From: Trametes villosa
Taxonomy: Eukaryota > Basidiomycota > Agaricomycetes > Polyporales > Polyporaceae
DNA: 64,000 bases
Direction: 5' to 3'
NCBI GenBank assembly: GCA_002964805.2
Contig: PUDQ02000017.1
Coordinates: forward strand, 310,001-374,000
The stretch's first letter is position 1; the number at the start of each line of letters is the position of its first letter. This document shows, in pieces, positions 10,667 to 22,343 of this stretch. Made by a program: the position numbers and the translations under genes. A model generated the notes under the pieces. That model made no database searches, was not told where the DNA came from, and worked only from the letters and a program-made list of their open reading frames with translations.

Positions 10667-12415
10667 ATGACTACGCTCCCGGATTCCATCGAACTGGCTG
10701 GCGCAGACGCGTCGCCTACAAGACGAACCATCGTATTGCGGGAGTTACGGCGCCTCGCCCCATCATCCATGCCCACCGAGGCTCTGCGCTCGCTCATAGA
10801 CGAAAAACTAGGCGAACTCGGAAGCTCTGTGCTGGCCATCAACGATGTCGCCCTGCACCTGCGGCACATCCGCAACATCGTGGTTCCCGTCAATCGCCTC
10901 CCGTTCGAGGTGCTCGCGCAGGTCCTCTCTTGGTCCAGATTCACCTCCCAGGCCGAATACGATTTCGTAGCAGCCACCCACGTCTGCCGCTGGTGGCGCA
11001 ACGTCGCGCTGGACCATCCTTTGCTTTGGACAACGCTTACCGTCACGACCCTCGACAAGGCGGCTACGTTCCTCGAACGTGCGCAGGACAACCTCCTGTC
11101 CGTGATCATTCATGATGGCACGCTCTTGAGGCCATTCGTGCCGACGCTGGAGGGTTTGCTACCACGACTGCTGTCGGTGGTGGTCGAAGTCGCGGGGGCG
11201 CATAACATTGTGCCGTTGGTGGGGACTCTCGATATCTCCACCGCTGATCACCTAGAGGTGCTCCACGTGGTAGGCCGCTGGGACGACGTGGACGAGCACT
11301 CTGAACCTGCTATGTTCAACCGCGGTGGGGACAACGGTGGGGGGATAGTGGACTGGTTTTTGAAACGTCAGGGGATCGCAGCTGGCGCCCCGTCGCTTCG
11401 ATCTTTGCGCCTAAGCCCCCTCTTTCCTCTGTGGGACAGCCCTATCTTCCGCAACCTTTCGGTTCTGGAGCTTGGGGGGCCGGTATTACTACCACCTGGA
11501 TTGAGTGGGGCGGCGCTTCTGAGGATTCTGCGACGGTGCCCCACGCTAGAGCGCCTGCTGCTCCAGCTCGTGTCGTTTGGCAGCGCGGCGGACGAACCAG
11601 AACCACATTGGAGAGTTACGCTCCCTCTGCTATCCCAAATCACCCTTCGTCACTACTCACACGAAGTTGTTGCTGGTCTCCTCTCCCGCCTTATCCTACC
11701 CAAAACGACGCGTTTCGAGATCGTCGGGAACGCGCGAAATGTAGTCTTTGACTGGGAACCATCTGCGACCTGCCTGGCCGAATTCAAGGACTTCCGTATG
11801 GTCGAGTTCCTCGCCGGACTCCCAGGTGCCACCGACATCCTCTCCTACTTCTTCTCACCGTCCCTCCGCGACGACGCCCTCCCGGTCATGACGCTGTGCA
11901 TGCCCGACACGCTGAAATGCGGGGAGCGTGGGATACGCCTCGGGATCCCCGAGTCCGTCGACGTCCTCAAGTTCCGGCGAGGGCCAAATTGCGCCGCCCT
12001 GGGCGAGGTCGACTGGATCCCTATCCTCCGATCTACTGTCTATCTCCGCGCCCTCCACGTCTCGAACCCTGGCGAAGCCCTGGCGCCAATTGTTACAGCC
12101 CTCGGTCCTCTTGCCGTGAACGATGCGCTAGTGCCCTACGACGACTCCCCGGGTGCAGGCTGGCCCTGCCAGGAGCTGGAGACGCTGGAGGTTGTCGGCG
12201 TGTCGTTCTCCGAAGAGGTGGAGGAGCTCCTCATTGGGTTGCTCCGCGACCGCGCTGCAGTTGGCCTCGCTATCCGCACAGTCCAGTTCGCCAGACCCGA
12301 CGGACCATCCAGCGCGTTCCTTGGGGGCATCACGAAGATGGGCGTTACCGTCCATGTTGCGGACTCCCCTCCCAAGTGGTTCGCGGATACGGAGACTTTC
12401 TCGCTCGACTTTTGA
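10667..12415 (+). CDS. F-box domain protein A (single exon)
   Basis: An uninterrupted 582-residue frame. A helical N-terminus leads to an F-box-like motif (NRLPFEVLAQVLSWSRF, about residues 67-83) and then ATHVCRWWRNVALDHPLLW, the second half of the agaricomycete F-box signature. The rest is leucine-rich sequence with repeated LR-L-L units (SLRSLRLSPLF, LSVLELGG) as in F-box/LRR substrate adaptors of SCF ubiquitin ligases. The substrate cannot be inferred. It belongs to a loose group of five such genes in this window and shares the layout of proteins C, D and E but is well diverged from them. Confidence 0.75.
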   Translation: MTTLPDSIELAGADASPTRRTIVLRELRRLAPSSMPTEALRSLIDEKLGELGSSVLAINDVALHLRHIRNIVVPVNRLPFEVLAQVLSWSRFTSQAEYDFVAATHVCRWWRNVALDHPLLWTTLTVTTLDKAATFLERAQDNLLSVIIHDGTLLRPFVPTLEGLLPRLLSVVVEVAGAHNIVPLVGTLDISTADHLEVLHVVGRWDDVDEHSEPAMFNRGGDNGGGIVDWFLKRQGIAAGAPSLRSLRLSPLFPLWDSPIFRNLSVLELGGPVLLPPGLSGAALLRILRRCPTLERLLLQLVSFGSAADEPEPHWRVTLPLLSQITLRHYSHEVVAGLLSRLILPKTTRFEIVGNARNVVFDWEPSATCLAEFKDFRMVEFLAGLPGATDILSYFFSPSLRDDALPVMTLCMPDTLKCGERGIRLGIPESVDVLKFRRGPNCAALGEVDWIPILRSTVYLRALHVSNPGEALAPIVTALGPLAVNDALVPYDDSPGAGWPCQELETLEVVGVSFSEEVEELLIGLLRDRAAVGLAIRTVQFARPDGPSSAFLGGITKMGVTVHVADSPPKWFADTETFSLDF

Positions 12416-12695
12416 TACGATGAAGCCAGGGTAAGCTTGTGCATCAGGTCTCTCGCAATGGTGGGGCGCTGACTCGGGCGCAGATTCGCAGGGGTGTCAC
12501 CATTCGGCTTCAAGTCGACGTCGCGAAGGCCTAGATACAATTGTCAGTGGGCGGTTGTGAGTCGTTTGGGAGGCGACGACTCGGCGCGTAGGTGCTCTCG
12601 AGGCTCCACTTGTATCGCATTCAAGCCGCTTGGGCACGCAAAAATAAGTTTTGCTCTCATTCACAACATTTGTGCCGTCCAAGATCCATTTCCGT

Positions 12696-14813
12696 TCAGA
12701 TGTCCAGGTCCTCCCTCTCCAGCCCTTGGTCAACTGTCTCCGCTGCCCCCATGACAGCCTTCCGCTTCCACCGGCGCTCTTGCTCGCGTATGAACCTGAA
12801 AACCTTGACAAGGCGCAACACCTTCTGCCATCGCTTGCGACACATGCGCGCGACCGACCACCAACACTCGGGGACTACCGCTTCGTCGGTATCATCGTCG
12901 TAGTCAACTCCATCATCATCGTCGTTGTCGTCTTCTGGGTCGCGGTTCTTCTCCTCCATATCTCTCCAGCCGGAGCCTAGCTCGTATAGCCGGGGGAACG
13001 CGTCCGAGAGAAATGCGGCGACCGCGTACGGATCGTCGATCGGGGAGAGTCCGACGTTGAGCAGCTCGAACCACGCTGGCGGTTGACCTAGTATTGGGCG
13101 GGTCTCCAGGCGCGCGGGCGGGACGAAGTCCGGATCGAGTATCGCGTTGAACTCCACCTGGAGCATGCTGAGACGCGGGCAGTGCTGCGCGAGCGCGAGC
13201 AGCCCGAATAGGGTCGCACGGGGCCTGCGCCATCGTCCAAGGGAGTCCTCCTGCAGCGCCATAAGCTCGTTGATGACCTCGAGGCCAGCGGGCAGAGGCC
13301 GTCCCGAGGCGCTGTCGTGTCCGCGAACCCCGCTGCGGGCCACCAGAGTGTCGTCCACCTGTTCAAAATCCGCGTCGGTGAGCATGCCCCAGGCCGTCTC
13401 GCCGCCGAGGGCGAATTCGAAGAGCCTCGGCCATGCCTTCCCGCAGTCCTCCAGGAACGTGTCATCGACGTCGAACGGGCAGCATATCTTGATGCACAGT
13501 TCCTCCATGGCGCCCAGAGCGAGCAACGGCTCGAGCGTTCCCCTGCCTATTGGAAAGGGCGCAGGGACATGGCCTGTCGGTAAGGCAGGCCCTCGCACAA
13601 CCCTCGGCCCGTCCGCACGGAAGGAGGAGATGCACTGCCGGCTAGGTAGGGCGGCGACGGCGGTGAAGAGGGGGTCGATCTCGTGTCGTGGGATGGCGTC
13701 CTTGGCGATAACGATGAGCTTGCTGAGGCACGGGGACCCGACAAAGTGAAGAAGCTCCGTAGAGAGGGCGAAGGTGGGCGCCGAGATGTAGAGCTCACGG
13801 AGAGCAGGAAAGAGCTTGCACTGGGGGCCGCCGGCCACCCCGAGCGAGGCAAGATGGGCCGCCCACGAGTCCGCGCTGTCCGGTGTGTAGAAGGTCAGGG
13901 TACCGAGATGCGGTAGCTTTGCGAGATGTGCGAACACGGGCGGGGTGAGCGACAGGTGGGGTTCCGTGCCCAACCTCAGTGATACGAGGTGCTTTAGACT
14001 ACACACGGTGTCGGCCAGGGCGGCGGACCCCATGCTGCCACAGCCAAAAGCCAAAAGGATATTGACCTCCCGGAGCAATGGTGTGGTGAGCCTGAGCCGC
14101 TGGAAGATTCGCGTGACAGCGTTCGCGTATTCTTTCGCGAACGGGGGTGATGCGGTGCGGAGATTGCGACGGTTGTTGGTGTGCCACACGCGCAGCCTCT
14201 CGAGCTTCGAGCCGAAAAGGATGTGGAAAGCGACGAAGGAGCCGGGAGGTGTCACCCGGTCATAGCAGACGTTGATTGTGTGCACATTAGGCAGGAGAAC
14301 CCGAGGACCAAGGACACTCGCGAGAGCACTGTATGCTTCGGGCGCAGTGTGGAGCTGTCCTGCAGAAATGAAAGAGTTCGTTAAGAAGTCGAGCCTCCTG
14401 ACGCGGCGGGCGTATGCAAAGAACTGTTTCAGCTGGGACTCCTTAGGAGTGCCGCCAGGAAGACTGTCGGCGAATCGCTGTCCCGCATTCGAGGGGTCAG
14501 CTCAGCACTCCGGTCAACCGCGCTGCAGAAGGCTTACAAATAGGGTTGTACGCTCCACAACGGTGCGCCCTCCTCGTACGACGCAGTAAAGGTCTTTAGG
14601 CAGAGTGTAGAATAGCACTGCGATGTCCGGGATGGTGTACCACAGAACATCAAGAGCGGGTTCTTGGAAAAGACGGGCCGTGACTGCTAGCGCGGCGACT
14701 GTGCGGCGGCCGACCTCTAGACGGTCCTCCGGATACGTAGCATGGAGTGTGCGACATATATCCTCAAGCACGGGGCGAGGGAGGCGGTAGATGGCGCGCA
14801 GGGAGCCCGTCAT
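12696..14813 (-). CDS. F-box/LRR-like protein B
   Basis: Two exons (14538-14813 and 12696-14477) join across a 60 nt intron with donor GTAAGC and acceptor CAG to give 685 residues. The N-terminus (YRLPRPVLEDICRTL, TARLFQEPALDVLWYTIPD) is the alternative F-box type common in Agaricomycetes, followed by QLKQFFAYARRVRRLDF and leucine-rich sequence. Near the C-terminus there is an Asp-rich stretch (about DPEDDNDDDDGVDYDDDTDE) before a basic WWSVARMCRKRWQ segment. The intron was chosen because reading past GTAAGC meets a stop. A 43 bp tandem repeat lies 110-190 bp upstream. Likely an SCF adaptor; target unknown. Confidence 0.72.
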
Positions 14814-16137
14814 CGTCTTGCAAGGTCTGTTGGTGGAGAGGGATGCGAGGGTTCAGCGGTTGAGAAGGAGGAGACAACCGAGATGAAAAAGTTCTGCTTC
14901 GCTTACCTAAGTGAGAGTCGAGGAGCGAACAGAAGGCAACGGGGAACTACTTATGGTAGAGAGGGGAGCGAACAGGGGGCGACGCCGAACTACTTATGGT
15001 AGAGGAACTGCCTCGGGCTGTCCTGGGGGATTTCCGCCTCTTGTGACTCTGCGCGGTTTCTACGGCGCCGTATGCAGTTGGAGATAGCATTGCAGATGTT
15101 TCTTGACATAAATGAATGCGGATACGGCAAATTAAGTACCACTCATGGTCTCATGTGTAGTATATGCAGCACCCAATCCCCCCACTTGCAAGGGAACGAG
15201 CGGGTGCCGCAGTGCTCGAGCGGGGGCGCCTCTAGATAGACCGCGACCTAGACACGCGATCGTGAGTTCCCGTTCGGCTGAGCACGCGCGTGAAGCGAGC
15301 AGTTACGTTACGCAGCTTCACTTTGGGCAGGCAATGTGCTCGTTGCGTTTGGCAGCATATATGTGAGGGCTTGCGTGAGTCGACGGAACGAAGTACTGCC
15401 CAGCTGGTGATGTAGATGCGCTATACGTACCTTTTTACGCACATGTTTAATCAACTTGCAGGTAATGCTTTGCTTTAGGTAATACTGGAGAGCCAGCCTG
15501 TAGCAATTAATTTGTAACGGGCGGAAATGGGATGTGTCTCAGACACAGGAACACCTGCGCCCGCTTGCGGAGCCGTAGCTCTGTAAGTCTATGACAGCCA
15601 CTAATCATGAGCGCACAGGGGTTACAATTTACTATGGTCCTAGACTTACCGTAACAGTCAACATCAAATACGGCGGGCCAAGAGAGCGTAGAAACCAGCG
15701 AGTATATATCGCAACATACGGTACTGATCTCCAGACAGGCAATGATGAGAAATCCGCGGCACAAAAACGTCAAGAAGGCCTTGTGGAGCGTATCAACTTG
15801 CAGTTTGTCTTCCAGAGAGGTTATCACATAGAGCGAGCCATAGAACCATCATGAGCGGAGGAGAAGATTGTCGAGAGAGACGAAGAATATCGGAGGGGTC
15901 GCCGCGGCACTTCCCGGGTGTCCTGTGGCCTCTTCTGGCGCCCATGTCGACTGCCGCAGTTCCGACAGCTTGCCACTTGAAGCCAACTTGAACGTTCACG
16001 TTACAACCTCTCAAGATCTCAAGTACTGGCATACGTACGAGCCACGCTGATTGAGTCGTAAGTGGCTCAAGGTGCAAAATCCTTCTGTTATTCACGTCGC
16101 CCGTTACGATTGCATAGGGCCTCAGGTTCAACGTTCA
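14814..16137. other. Divergent intergenic region between F-box genes B and C
   Basis: 1.3 kb with no supportable gene. It contains the tandem repeat at 14922-15004 and AT-richer sequence near 15400-15800. It should hold both promoters. Confidence 0.5.
14922..15004. repeat. Tandem repeat, two 43 bp units
   Basis: Units start at 14922 and 14965. Each begins GGAGCGAACAG and ends GAACTACTTATGGTAGAG, with a few differences between them. It lies upstream of F-box gene B on the opposite strand and could duplicate a regulatory site. Confidence 0.75.
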
Positions 16138-17802
16138 ATGGCCACCAAGTGCCCAGAACGCCCCAAGCGTTCCAGACGCCGCAATTCCAGGAGTCCCATA
16201 CACCGCCTACCGCCCGAGCTTCTCATTCACATCTTCTCCTATCTAATTTGTGCGGAATACCCGTCGGACTCCCCTTCGAGCAGCACCGTAGTCGCATCCA
16301 CCCACGTTTGCCGGCACTGGCGAGCGGTCGCTCTTGACACCCCCGCACTGTGGACAAATCTCGTCGGCGACGATATCCCCAAGGCAGAGGCCTTCATCCA
16401 ACGCTCCGGAAGGGCGTTGATGGACGTCACCCTCACAGTCGGAGCAACCAGTCCGGCTGACTACCTCAAGACCGTAGTTCTCCACGATCGCCTACGCTCT
16501 CTGACAGTCGAAGCGCCCTTCAACAGCGTAGGGTGGCTGCAAGACGCTGTTGTCGAGATCGCCCGGACAGATGCCCCATGTCTCACCACTCTGCACCTGC
16601 TCGACTTATCCAACTGTGGCACAAACGAATATTTACGTCACGGTCCCCGGTCGGTCCATACCTATGGGCTACGAGAAGATTTCTCCGAGGAGTCGCCCAC
16701 CCCCGCGCTACGTTCCCTTCGGCTTCGCCCGTCATTCCTATCGTGGCACTCCAACATCTACAAAAACCTACACGTTCTTGACGTGACAGCGTATCAATTC
16801 CGCCTGAATCCTGTCAGCGAACAGAGAATGTTGGACATCCTCCGGCAATGTCCCGAGCTACTCCAGCTCCGTCTCTGTCTGGGGGCCGATTTGGCTAGCC
16901 CTGCTGCATCCCCAACCCGGCGAAACGAGACTATCGCCTTGCCCCTACTGTCCATCGTCTCGCTAGAAGAGTTCACCCCTAGATGTGTGGCAAGCCTCCT
17001 TTCGCACCTCATCCTTCCCTCATCTACTCAGTACAACTTCTCCCTCGATGTCCTAGGACACTACGAGTCTCCGTACTTTCCCCAAGCCTTCCCTGATGAC
17101 CTGAGCCGCCTACCCGGCCTCGCAGAGATCCGCACCGTTTGGGTCGAGATGAACTTGGGAATCACGGTGCGCCTCTACCGGTCCGGCGTGGACCCGGGTG
17201 AGCCTACCGCCAACTTCGTTCTATCTGACGGCGACGGCTGCTACATCCTCGCACTACCCGACGGCATCCTGGAGTCCGCCGAGAAGTTCATCTTCAGCAC
17301 CCCTCGGGACGAAGACGGGTTCATCATTCTGCAATGGCCCGAGCTCTTCAGCCGCGCGCCGCGTTTGCGCACAGTGCGCCTCGTCCGGCCCGACTCCGAC
17401 GACCTCACAGAGGCGATGGGTGCCCTGGCGGAGAGCGTCATCCCCGAGTCCCCGCTTCCGTGCCCGGAGCTGGAATGCCTGGAGTTGACCGGAATGTGCT
17501 TCGACGGATATGACCAGGAGAGCGTGGTAGACGCACTACGGATTCGAGGACGTGCCGGTTTTCCTCTGCAGCGGTTAGTTCTGGAGGAAATTGAGGGGGA
17601 GTTGGAAGAATGGGTCTCGCGCCTGCGCGATCTCGGGGTGGACGTTGTGCGTCGTGTCTCCCCTAGGCCTTATATCCCGCGTAGCTCAGTCATCATGGAC
17701 AGTGACTCCTCGGAGACGAGTTCTCCTACCAGTGATTCTCCTGGGACCTCTACTTCCACTTCTGGTGCCTCTTCGCAGTCGCAGTCGGATGACGAGGCTT
17801 GA
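16138..17802 (+). CDS. F-box domain protein C (single exon)
   Basis: A 554-residue frame from ATG 16138, with a basic N-terminus then the F-box (HRLPPELLIHIFSYLI) and the partner motif ASTHVCRHWRAVALDTPALW. Leucine-rich sequence follows, and an acidic Ser-rich tail ends SQSQSDDEA. It is the close paralogue of protein D (30861-32645, opposite strand): long stretches are the same, for example EAFIQRS, YLKTVVLHDRLRSLT and PALRSLRLRPSFLSW. The frame is open upstream of 16138 but has no ATG, so this is the first usable start. It probably acts as an SCF substrate adaptor; the substrate is unknown. Confidence 0.77.
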   Translation: MATKCPERPKRSRRRNSRSPIHRLPPELLIHIFSYLICAEYPSDSPSSSTVVASTHVCRHWRAVALDTPALWTNLVGDDIPKAEAFIQRSGRALMDVTLTVGATSPADYLKTVVLHDRLRSLTVEAPFNSVGWLQDAVVEIARTDAPCLTTLHLLDLSNCGTNEYLRHGPRSVHTYGLREDFSEESPTPALRSLRLRPSFLSWHSNIYKNLHVLDVTAYQFRLNPVSEQRMLDILRQCPELLQLRLCLGADLASPAASPTRRNETIALPLLSIVSLEEFTPRCVASLLSHLILPSSTQYNFSLDVLGHYESPYFPQAFPDDLSRLPGLAEIRTVWVEMNLGITVRLYRSGVDPGEPTANFVLSDGDGCYILALPDGILESAEKFIFSTPRDEDGFIILQWPELFSRAPRLRTVRLVRPDSDDLTEAMGALAESVIPESPLPCPELECLELTGMCFDGYDQESVVDALRIRGRAGFPLQRLVLEEIEGELEEWVSRLRDLGVDVVRRVSPRPYIPRSSVIMDSDSSETSSPTSDSPGTSTSTSGASSQSQSDDEA

Positions 17803-18337
17803 ATCTTTGTCTCGCTAGCCCGTATGATACGAGAGGTACCAGTGTCTAATTGCTAGTCCAGCCGCCATCGTTGTGTCCATGAATCATCTTGTTCGTAGTG
17901 TACTATGTAGCTTTACGGCCTCATTGTGTTATCACTAATGATGAACGAGAGTTTACGAGACCCATGTTGTACGCGTTCCCGTCTTAGTCGCGTAGCTTAC
18001 CTGCATGGTCTGCCTGAACTTGAAGGAAACAAGGAGAAAGGGAGAAGAGTCCGTAAGCGGTAGCATCGGTGCTTGTGGCGTGTGAAACGGGCCGACTGCC
18101 ATCATTAGTAGCTACCAAACGCCCGGCACTGCGCAATCCTGTCTTCTGCGGATCCCACTACTACTCGGACTTGTAGGCTAGGATCCTCTCCTCTTCGTTG
18201 CTATACCTGGACTACGAGTATCATTTGGTTGGCCTCTACTAACCCAGCGGCGTGAGCCCATTAAGTTATACCCTAGTACACTATCAGTCAGCACCCCCCA
18301 CCTTCGACATTGCCATTCACTGCGCGCGGACAACAGA
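17803..18337. other. Intergenic region
   Basis: 535 bp between F-box C and the PLC-X gene. Nothing recognisable apart from presumed 3' end and promoter. Confidence 0.45.
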
Positions 18338-19903
18338 ATGCAACTTACATTCGTAAACCAGACGGACGACACACTCCAGCTTCTCTTTACTTCACGCACC
18401 GGCACGAAGTCTGAGACCCTTCAAGCTTCCGCTCATGCATCCGTCACCACCTCGCTTTCGAGTTACACCAATGGATCGCTCACACTCCGGGTTGCTGCCA
18501 GTGCTAGCTCCGTGGACGAGAAACTGGAGGCTCGCAGTGCTAAGCTGGGCCGAAACCTCTCAGCTGCGATACCGCTGACTATGGGTGCCAAGTGGAAGAC
18601 TGTTCGCGTAGACGAAGGGTGTCCATGGCGAATCTACCGGAGCCGGGTGAGTTTGGCCGTGCAACCTGTCTCCTGCGCGAGACTGACGTTCGCGTCCTCC
18701 AGATCACGCGGAAGCACCACAGATTGACGGTGCTTCCCCACAGAGACATGGCGAGTTTCCTGTCGGATATGCCCGACTCCGTGCCTCTCTCCGCGCTGGT
18801 GCTCCCAGGTAAGTCTTGACGATCCTCGAGCGCCGCCGCAGCACAGCCTGATACATGTCACCATAGGCACTCATGATACGTGAGTAACGTTAATCCGAGC
18901 GCCGTACATGTGCGTTTACGCTTTGTTCCAGCATGGCGTTCTACGGCTGGCCCGTCTCGCAATGCCAATCGCCCAGCACCCCACTAGCCGTCCAGCTGCA
19001 CGGCGGGGTCCGCGTCCTCGACGTCCGGCTCGCCGTCGTCAAGGGCCGCCTCATCGCATACCACGGCATATACCCGCAGCGCACGTCCTTCCAGGACATC
19101 CTCCGGACCGTGCACGCGTTCCTCACCGCCCCGCCCACCGCGCGCGAGACGCTCGTCATGTCGATCAAGCAGGAGGACTTCATGACGACGCCGCTCCCGC
19201 TCTTCTCGCAGTATGTGCACGAGGAGATGGCGAACGGGCCGGGCGGGCTCGGGATGTGGTTCCTCCAGAACCGGATTCCGAAGCTGGGCGAGGTCCGCGG
19301 GCGCGTGGTCCTCCTTAGCCGCTTCGGCGGCGACGGGAGCGGGTGGGAGGGCGGGCTGGAGGGGCTGGGTATCCACCCCACCGCTTGGCCGGATAGCGCG
19401 AAGGACGGATTTACGTGGACGCTCAAGGGCACCCTCGTTCGTACACACGACTGGTATGTGTAGTGTAGGCTCTACACGACCATAGCTGACCAATTGCGAA
19501 CAGGTATAGCATCCCGTCTTTCCTCTCGATACCCGAGAAGACCGAGCTTGCGACGCAGGTGCTGCTGCTACCGCGGAATAACCCCCCGTTTCCGGTGTTG
19601 AACATAACGTTCTTCTCCGCGGCGTCGTTCCCGCTCGCCTTTCCCCCGACGATCGCGAAGGGCTTCGGATGGCCGAAGTGGGGACTCGGCATCGAAGGTG
19701 TGAACGGGCGAGTGGGCAAGTGGCTGCTCGACCAGCTGAGCGGCGACGGCGAAGAGCAGCAGGAAGGGAAGGGGGAGGATGTGCGGATACGCGGATGGGC
19801 GTTCATGGACTACTACGTGGAACCGGAGGACAGCGCGGTCGTACCATTGCTTGTCGAGTGCAATTACAAGGGCCGGAGGAAGGGCGAGGAGGGGTGGGAG
19901 TAG
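18338..19903 (+). CDS. PLC-like phosphodiesterase (PI-PLC X domain)
   Basis: The spliced protein has an N-terminal beta-rich domain (MQLTFVNQTDDTLQLLF...) followed by a bacterial-type PI-PLC X domain. The first catalytic histidine is in LPGTHDTMAFYGWP and the second in LIAYHGIYPQRTSF, with SIKQEDF following. After PKLGEVRGRVVLLSRFGG the domain closes at AFMDYYVEPED. Such proteins cleave phosphoinositides or GPI-like lipids, but a phosphodiesterase reaction is all that can be inferred. No signal peptide is evident. The GTHDT region is coded by a 13 nt microexon (18867-18879) between a GTAAGT donor and a CAG acceptor; both junctions keep frame. The C-terminal exons follow a short intron near 19457. 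Confidence 0.8.
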
Positions 19904-20033
19904 TGCGCGCAGCCCCCTCTTCCGCTCGTGTACAGTTACATTACATCACATTACACCCGGTATCATGGCCATACAAGAGCCCATCCCATCTAATCAAGAC
20001 TCGTCTCCGAATCCCTCAGCACGATCGCGCTCT

Positions 20034-21181
20034 CTATGCTGCACCCAGCGCGTCCCCCTCCTCGCCGTCCTTGCGCAGGTGCCAGTTGTAGAAGTGGCTC
20101 GACTCGACGGTATGCCACCCATCCAGCGCGGCGAGTGCGGCCTTGCCCCAGTCGAACGTCTCGTGCTCCGCGTGGTCGGCAGGGCCCTCGACGAAGCGCA
20201 CGAGATACTCGTTCTTCGCGAGGATGAAGCCCTCGTCGATGCCGTTCCGGATGAGCATCCGCAGCGGGTCCCAGAAGCCGTGCACGTTCAGGACGAGCAC
20301 CGCTGTGATGCGCGCGTGAGCCCGGTACGGTCATATAGGACGGACGGGCGATTACGCACGCTTGCTGTGGATGCCCACCTGGGACCAACAGACGACTTCG
20401 AGGACCTAAGTTCATGTGTTGGTGAGTATATGCTGGCGGACGGAGGGGGTGTTCGGCGGCGTTCGCAGTGCTCACCTCCTCGAAGGTACCGTAGCCGCCC
20501 GGCAGGCCGAAGAACGCGCAGGAGCGCTTGGCCATCTCCGCCTTACGCTCATGCATTGAGTTCACCACCACCTGCGCTCTGCTCAGCGCATGCGCTTGTC
20601 AAAAGAACGGTACGCGTACCGTCTCCACCTGCAAACGCGACGGGCACATGTTTAGCACGAGTCGAGCTGCATAGAACTGAGCGTGCGTACCTTCTCGCGG
20701 CCCTTCTCCTTGAGCTGAATGTGAGGCTTGTGGATACCTTTGGACTGGTCGACCTCGCCGCCTGCCGCCACCATCGCAAACGGGGTGACCCCGATGACGT
20801 CGCCGCCGCCCTCGAGCACGGTACCGGAGACGATGCCCATGATTCCTGCGGAGCCTCCACCATACACGAGCGGCCTTTTCGCCTCTGCAATCGCCTTGCC
20901 TAGCGCTATCCACGACCACGCCAGTCAGCACGGGCAGATACCTACACTACGCGCTCGCACACAGGGTACTCACACCTCGCAGCAGCCGCGAACGCGGGGG
21001 ACCGTCCGGGGGACGAGCCGCAGAAGACGGCGACGGCGCGGACGTCAGGAGCTGTCTTTTGCGCGTCGACGGTCATGGTGATGTTGAAGGGACCAGAGAT
21101 GGCGGCGGGCTCGCGCTCGTCCTCCGCGCGCGGGGTTTTGCGCGTGGGGCCGCGCTGGAACCACGAGCTGAAGCGGCTCAT
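20034..21181 (-). CDS. LOG family protein (cytokinin riboside 5'-monophosphate phosphoribohydrolase type)
   Basis: LOG enzymes split nucleoside monophosphates such as cytokinin ribotides into base and ribose phosphate. The key motifs are present: a Rossmann start [29 protein letters not shown], and the substrate/ribose-phosphate motif [25 protein letters not shown]. The N-terminal 40 residues are an extension ([18 protein letters not shown]...) not seen in bacterial LOG. Short introns interrupt it; the exon with VLEVVCWSQ lies between donor GTGAGC and a second donor after HSK. The protein ends EEGDALGAA. Related genes are often labelled lysine decarboxylase, which is outdated. Whether it makes cytokinins here is not shown. 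Confidence 0.83.
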
Positions 21182-21717
21182 CGTGCCCTCTGTGAGTCAC
21201 GGTCCTGGCGCGCACGGCTTCGGATCTTCTTATCTGCTGACGTTCTCTGCGCGCGCTCCGTCCGAGGTGGGGAACGGGCGAGACGGGGGGGAGGGTGTGT
21301 GTGATGTGCGCGGTCGCGTAAGGGGGCATGGTGGTCGCGGTGCACGCCGGTTTTACGCAGAGTGTCCTTGGATGCGCAGCTTTGCGCCGGTGCCTTCTCA
21401 GGCTGGCAGTGATAGGCGGTATACGGTGCCTGTCAGCTATACGGCAGTGTAATATATATACGAGCACCGCAAGACGTGCTGGATGGGGATGGTGAGGTGA
21501 GTGCAGACGCGGTGAGCGACCAAGAAGCGTGCAGCGTCTGCAGGGGTGGCGGAGAAAGGAGACCTTGTGCGAAGACCACAGCGAACTGCATTAAGAACCA
21601 CAACAGGTATGAGGTACAACTTCTTTCCTGAGCATCCCACAATCGTCCTACATCCAAACGATGACTTCTTCATATCTACTCCCCCGACACGCTTAGAATG
21701 TCGCGGCGGATTCGCCG
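21182..21717. other. Intergenic region (LOG promoter, NTF2 3' side)
   Basis: 536 bp. An AT-rich patch at 21451-21459 (TATATATAC) could be a TATA element for the leftward LOG gene, although it lies about 270 bp upstream of the start. No coding sequence supported. Confidence 0.4.
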
Positions 21718-22343
21718 TTACGCGCCGTAGTTCAGGCGGAAGATATCGTTGTAGCTGGAGGTACGTATTAAAAATGGCTCGTGTGACGTAGAGCAGCAGG
21801 GGCACATACACGTAGTAGCTGGCGCCATCGGGTATTAGCTGGAAGACCTGGCTGAACTGGAGGGGATTCGGGCTGTCGTCGACCTGAAGATGGAGCGGGG
21901 ACGGTCTGCACTCAAGCTCTTGTAAGACAAATGGTAAACCTACCATCAGGAGGCCGGTCACGCTAACAATCATGCTCGCAACACCAGGGGAAGACGGCTG
22001 CGCGTCGAGCGTGGTGATCTTGTGCTGCACCTTCTCAAACGGCAGAGACTGAGACGCGCTGGTCAGATTCGATTGCATGTGTAGATCGAGGAAAAAAGGG
22101 GTCGACTTACCACCAACTTCTCCGAGATAGCGCCCGCACCGAGGATAGGCGTACCCTCCCAGGTCAGCATAGAGACATCGCGCTATGAGCAAGGCGGGGG
22201 ACGCAGTCAGATCTTGGGGATTTCGTCTGGCGCGTAAGTAGCCCGGAACGCACGTAGAGGTTCTGGAGACCACCGCGGTTGGTGTCAAAAGTGGTGTAGT
22301 AGAAGTCGGTAAACTGCTTCGCGACGGCGTTGATGTCGGCCAT
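21718..22343 (-). CDS. NTF2: Nuclear transport factor 2 (Ran-GDP import)
   Basis: NTF2 carries Ran-GDP into the nucleus. Five exons give about 125 residues, the usual length. The blocks read MADINAVAKQFTDFYYTTFD, then DVSMLTWEGTPILGAGAISE, SLPFEKVQHKITTLDAQPS, VSVTGLLMVDDSPNPLQFSQ and [20 protein letters not shown], ending NYGA. The match runs along the whole protein. The last short exon after YYV was chosen because the donor GTATGT and acceptor CAG restore the family's YNDIFRLNYG ending. Divergent from the gene starting at 22686. Confidence 0.93.

Noticed and set aside
19988..20903. 374-codon plus-strand frame opposite the LOG gene
   Set aside because: It is the antisense shadow of LOG, whose motifs and splice junctions are clear on the minus strand.
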